NCBI GenBank assembly: GCA_937892225.1
Contig: CALAUH010000035.1
Location: forward strand, 1 to 7,731
DNA length: 7,731 nt
Origin: an uncultured Treponema sp.
GTDB taxonomy: Bacteria > Spirochaetota > Spirochaetia > Treponematales > Treponemataceae
Reading direction: 5' to 3'
Position numbers and translations under genes: made by a program. Positions 6,249-7,731 of the stretch are shown here, piece by piece (position 1 is the stretch's first letter; every line of letters starts with the position of its first letter). The notes below the pieces were generated by a model. That model saw only the letters and a program-made list of their open reading frames with translations. It did not search any database and was not told where the DNA came from.

Positions 6249-6863
6249 TTACTCTGAATATTTATCAATCATTTTTTGTGCTGATTTGCCTGGCTCTGAG
6301 TTTGGGGCTGCTTCAATTGCACTGTCAAATAAGTCAAGGGCGGCATCAAGGTCCCCTGCATCTGTCTGGAAATAACCGCAGAATAAATAAACTTCTGCTT
6401 TTAATGCATCGTCCCAGCCAGTCATATCAGTTTTCATAAGAAATTCTACATCACCAACAATTACTGAGTAACGTTTTACAGGAGATGTACGGCTAACTTC
6501 AATTCCGTTTTCAAGGCGCATAAGACGAATTGCAGGATTTTTAGAATCAAGTTTAACGGCTTCGTCCAGATACTTTCCGCCTTTTTCAAGGTAATCAAGT
6601 GCTTTGATAGGATTATCTTCTACACATTCAGCAGCACACAAAGTAAGACAGCTTCCGTAATAAGCACAGGCAACTGAATCAGTTTTGGTGTAAGGTTCAA
6701 GCAAAGTTAAAGCTTTCTGAAGTTCATTAAAATTTCCTGAACGAGCTTTATCGTGAATCTCAATTCCTTTTGTTACTTGTGGATTCGAACTTGTCATTTT
6801 ACTCTGTGCAAAAGCAGCGAGTACCAAATTAAAACTAATTAACAAACAGATAAGTTTTTTCAT
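6249..6863 (-). CDS. Small periplasmic TPR protein with a cysteine cluster
   Basis: This 204-residue protein has a clean signal peptide ending LAAFA-Q (cleavage after residue 19), so it is periplasmic. The mature part is helical with TPR-like units; the clearest is residues 156-187, LKAEVYLFCGYFQTDAGDLD followed by AALDLFDSAIEA. Residues 61-187 align by eye with the C-terminal domain of the 2907-4337 protein: AYYGSCL (67-73), the LDEAVKL helix (99-105) and a long VGDVEFLMK helix (136-144). Unlike that relative it has four cysteines in 15 residues (Cys66, Cys72, Cys76, Cys80), the last three at i, i+4, i+8 on a presumed helix, plus Cys162. These could bind metal or form redox-active disulfides served by the CcdA-like protein encoded next. 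The start has AAGGAG (6880-6875) at a rather long 11-nt spacing. It lies 21 nt after the outer-membrane gene and 39 nt before the CcdA-like gene. Confidence 0.87.
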   Translation of the reverse strand: MKKLICLLISFNLVLAAFAQSKMTSSNPQVTKGIEIHDKARSGNFNELQKALTLLEPYTKTDSVACAYYGSCLTLCAAECVEDNPIKALDYLEKGGKYLDEAVKLDSKNPAIRLMRLENGIEVSRTSPVKRYSVIVGDVEFLMKTDMTGWDDALKAEVYLFCGYFQTDAGDLDAALDLFDSAIEAAPNSEPGKSAQKMIDKYSE

Positions 6864-6884
6864 TTTTTATTATTCTCCTTAAAA

Positions 6885-7731
6885 TTAAAAACTTTGCATA
6901 ACGGCAAAACAAAATCTTCCTTTGCCGTCATGATTAAATCCATACGAAAAATTGAACGTCACAAAAACAGGGCAGTCAAAGTTTAAGTAAAGACCAGCTC
7001 CATAAGCGTCCAAAAGTTTTCTAGTTCCACTTTGATTTACAAAATCTGCATAAGCAACATCTGCAAAAGCGTAAGGCTGTAAATTGCATGGAAAACAAGG
7101 TGGAATTGTAAATTGCAAAACTTTATATCTAAGTTCCAAAGTTGCCATGATGTAATTTGAAACAGACAAATCAGAAAAATCATACCCAGAGCGGATTTCC
7201 TTATTTGCAAGTCCAAGATTGCAGTACAAAGTTTCAGTGTTTCTGTAAAGTTTGATGTGATTTTCAAAATCGCCAAAGCTGTAACCGCCGGCCGCAAGTG
7301 CTGCAATTGTAAAGTTCTTAAAAGGGTTATAATTACAAGTTATTGCAGCGTCGAAATAAGTTCCCCAGTTTTGAAGTGGAAATAAGTTTACACGGCCTTC
7401 GAAAGTCCAGAAAAAATTGTCTGCAATATATTTTGTTTCAGAAATGTAAGGTGAAATTACAAAGTTTTTATTTATTTCCAACACCTTAAAACTAAAAGAT
7501 GCAGCTGCGTCTACACATAATCTGAAGTCTGGAGTAATCATGCCACCTAAAGTTGCTTTGCCCATGATGTTAGGACCAGTGCTTGTTCCAGTAATGCTTT
7601 CTGTGTTTGGGAAAAATGTAAGCGGAGCATCTGTGAATAAATCGCCACCAAGAATAATTGATTTTCCAAAACTGATAAATATTTTAATAATTTTGCACCA
7701 CTTACATTCAAACTTGTTAATTCATTAGAAG
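6885..7731 (-). CDS. Outer-membrane beta-barrel protein (surface-antigen/BamA-like C-terminus), partial, apparent frameshift
   Basis: This is the C-terminal part of an exported beta-barrel protein. The readable frame has alternating polar/hydrophobic strands, tight turns and a terminal phenylalanine (AVMQSF), the usual barrel-assembly signal. ATLELRYKV with LQPYAFADVAYADF recalls the last strands of Omp85/surface-antigen barrels; I place it only at that level. The first in-frame ATG is at 7565, but barrel-like sequence continues upstream of it (IILGGDLFTDAPLTFFP), so that ATG is not the true start. The frame then meets TGA at 7724-7722, while the adjacent frame reads SNELTSLNVSGAKLLKY from 7729 to about 7679 and would join as KLLKY-FISFGKS if one T were added near 7677-7679. 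A one-base deletion, real or an assembly error, is therefore likely. Seven cysteines downstream of 7565, including CFPC (7086-7097), are unusual for a porin-type barrel. The 5' end and signal peptide lie beyond the window. It appears to lead the operon within this window. Confidence 0.72.

Noticed and set aside
6885..7565. Outer-membrane protein as a complete 226-residue protein starting at 7565
   Set aside because: It would lack a signal peptide, and barrel-like coding sequence clearly continues upstream in the same frame.
7674..7693. Programmed -1 frameshifting in the outer-membrane gene
   Set aside because: No X-XXY-YYZ heptamer in the right phase (TTA AAA TAT TTA) and no obvious downstream stimulatory hairpin; a simple deletion is more likely.

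Overview
The window is a densely coding, AT-rich stretch that suggests a host-associated anaerobic Treponema-like spirochaete. This rests on remembered resemblance of the protein families, low G+C, and cysteine-containing envelope proteins; no marker gene fixes the taxon. All genes but one lie on the minus strand. The exception is the 3' end of a plus-strand metallo-beta-lactamase-fold hydrolase at the left edge, convergent with the next gene.

Left part (1-1970): after the hydrolase tail comes a secreted GH16 licheninase (beta-1,3-1,4-glucanase, 200-931), then a secreted TPR protein with an N-terminal domain I only loosely recognise (1007-1909). Each has its own candidate promoter, and a good intrinsic terminator (964-998) separates them. 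The licheninase promoter appears to begin in the tail of that terminator and would give an almost leaderless mRNA.

Right part (2003-7731): seven minus-strand genes lie head to tail with gaps of 41 nt or less and look like one operon whose promoter is beyond the right edge. In transcription order they are: an outer-membrane beta-barrel protein (fragment, apparently frameshifted); a small periplasmic TPR protein with a cysteine cluster; a six-TM CcdA/DsbD-like (DsbD_2, 'SafE-like') protein; a polytopic NapH-like membrane protein with two 4Fe-4S motifs; a membrane-anchored protein with a glucodextranase-C-like module and a TPR tail; a LytTR DNA-binding regulator; and a four-TM DUF3021 protein. 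The two TPR proteins share a homologous C-terminal domain (both contain AYYGSCL).

My reading is an envelope-spanning redox module. Electrons would pass from cytoplasmic Fe-S clusters through the inner membrane to periplasmic thiol or metal acceptors, with an outer-membrane partner, and a LytTR/DUF3021 pair at the operon's end acting as regulator and membrane antagonist. The families are well supported. The joint function is inference, and I know of no described system with this composition.
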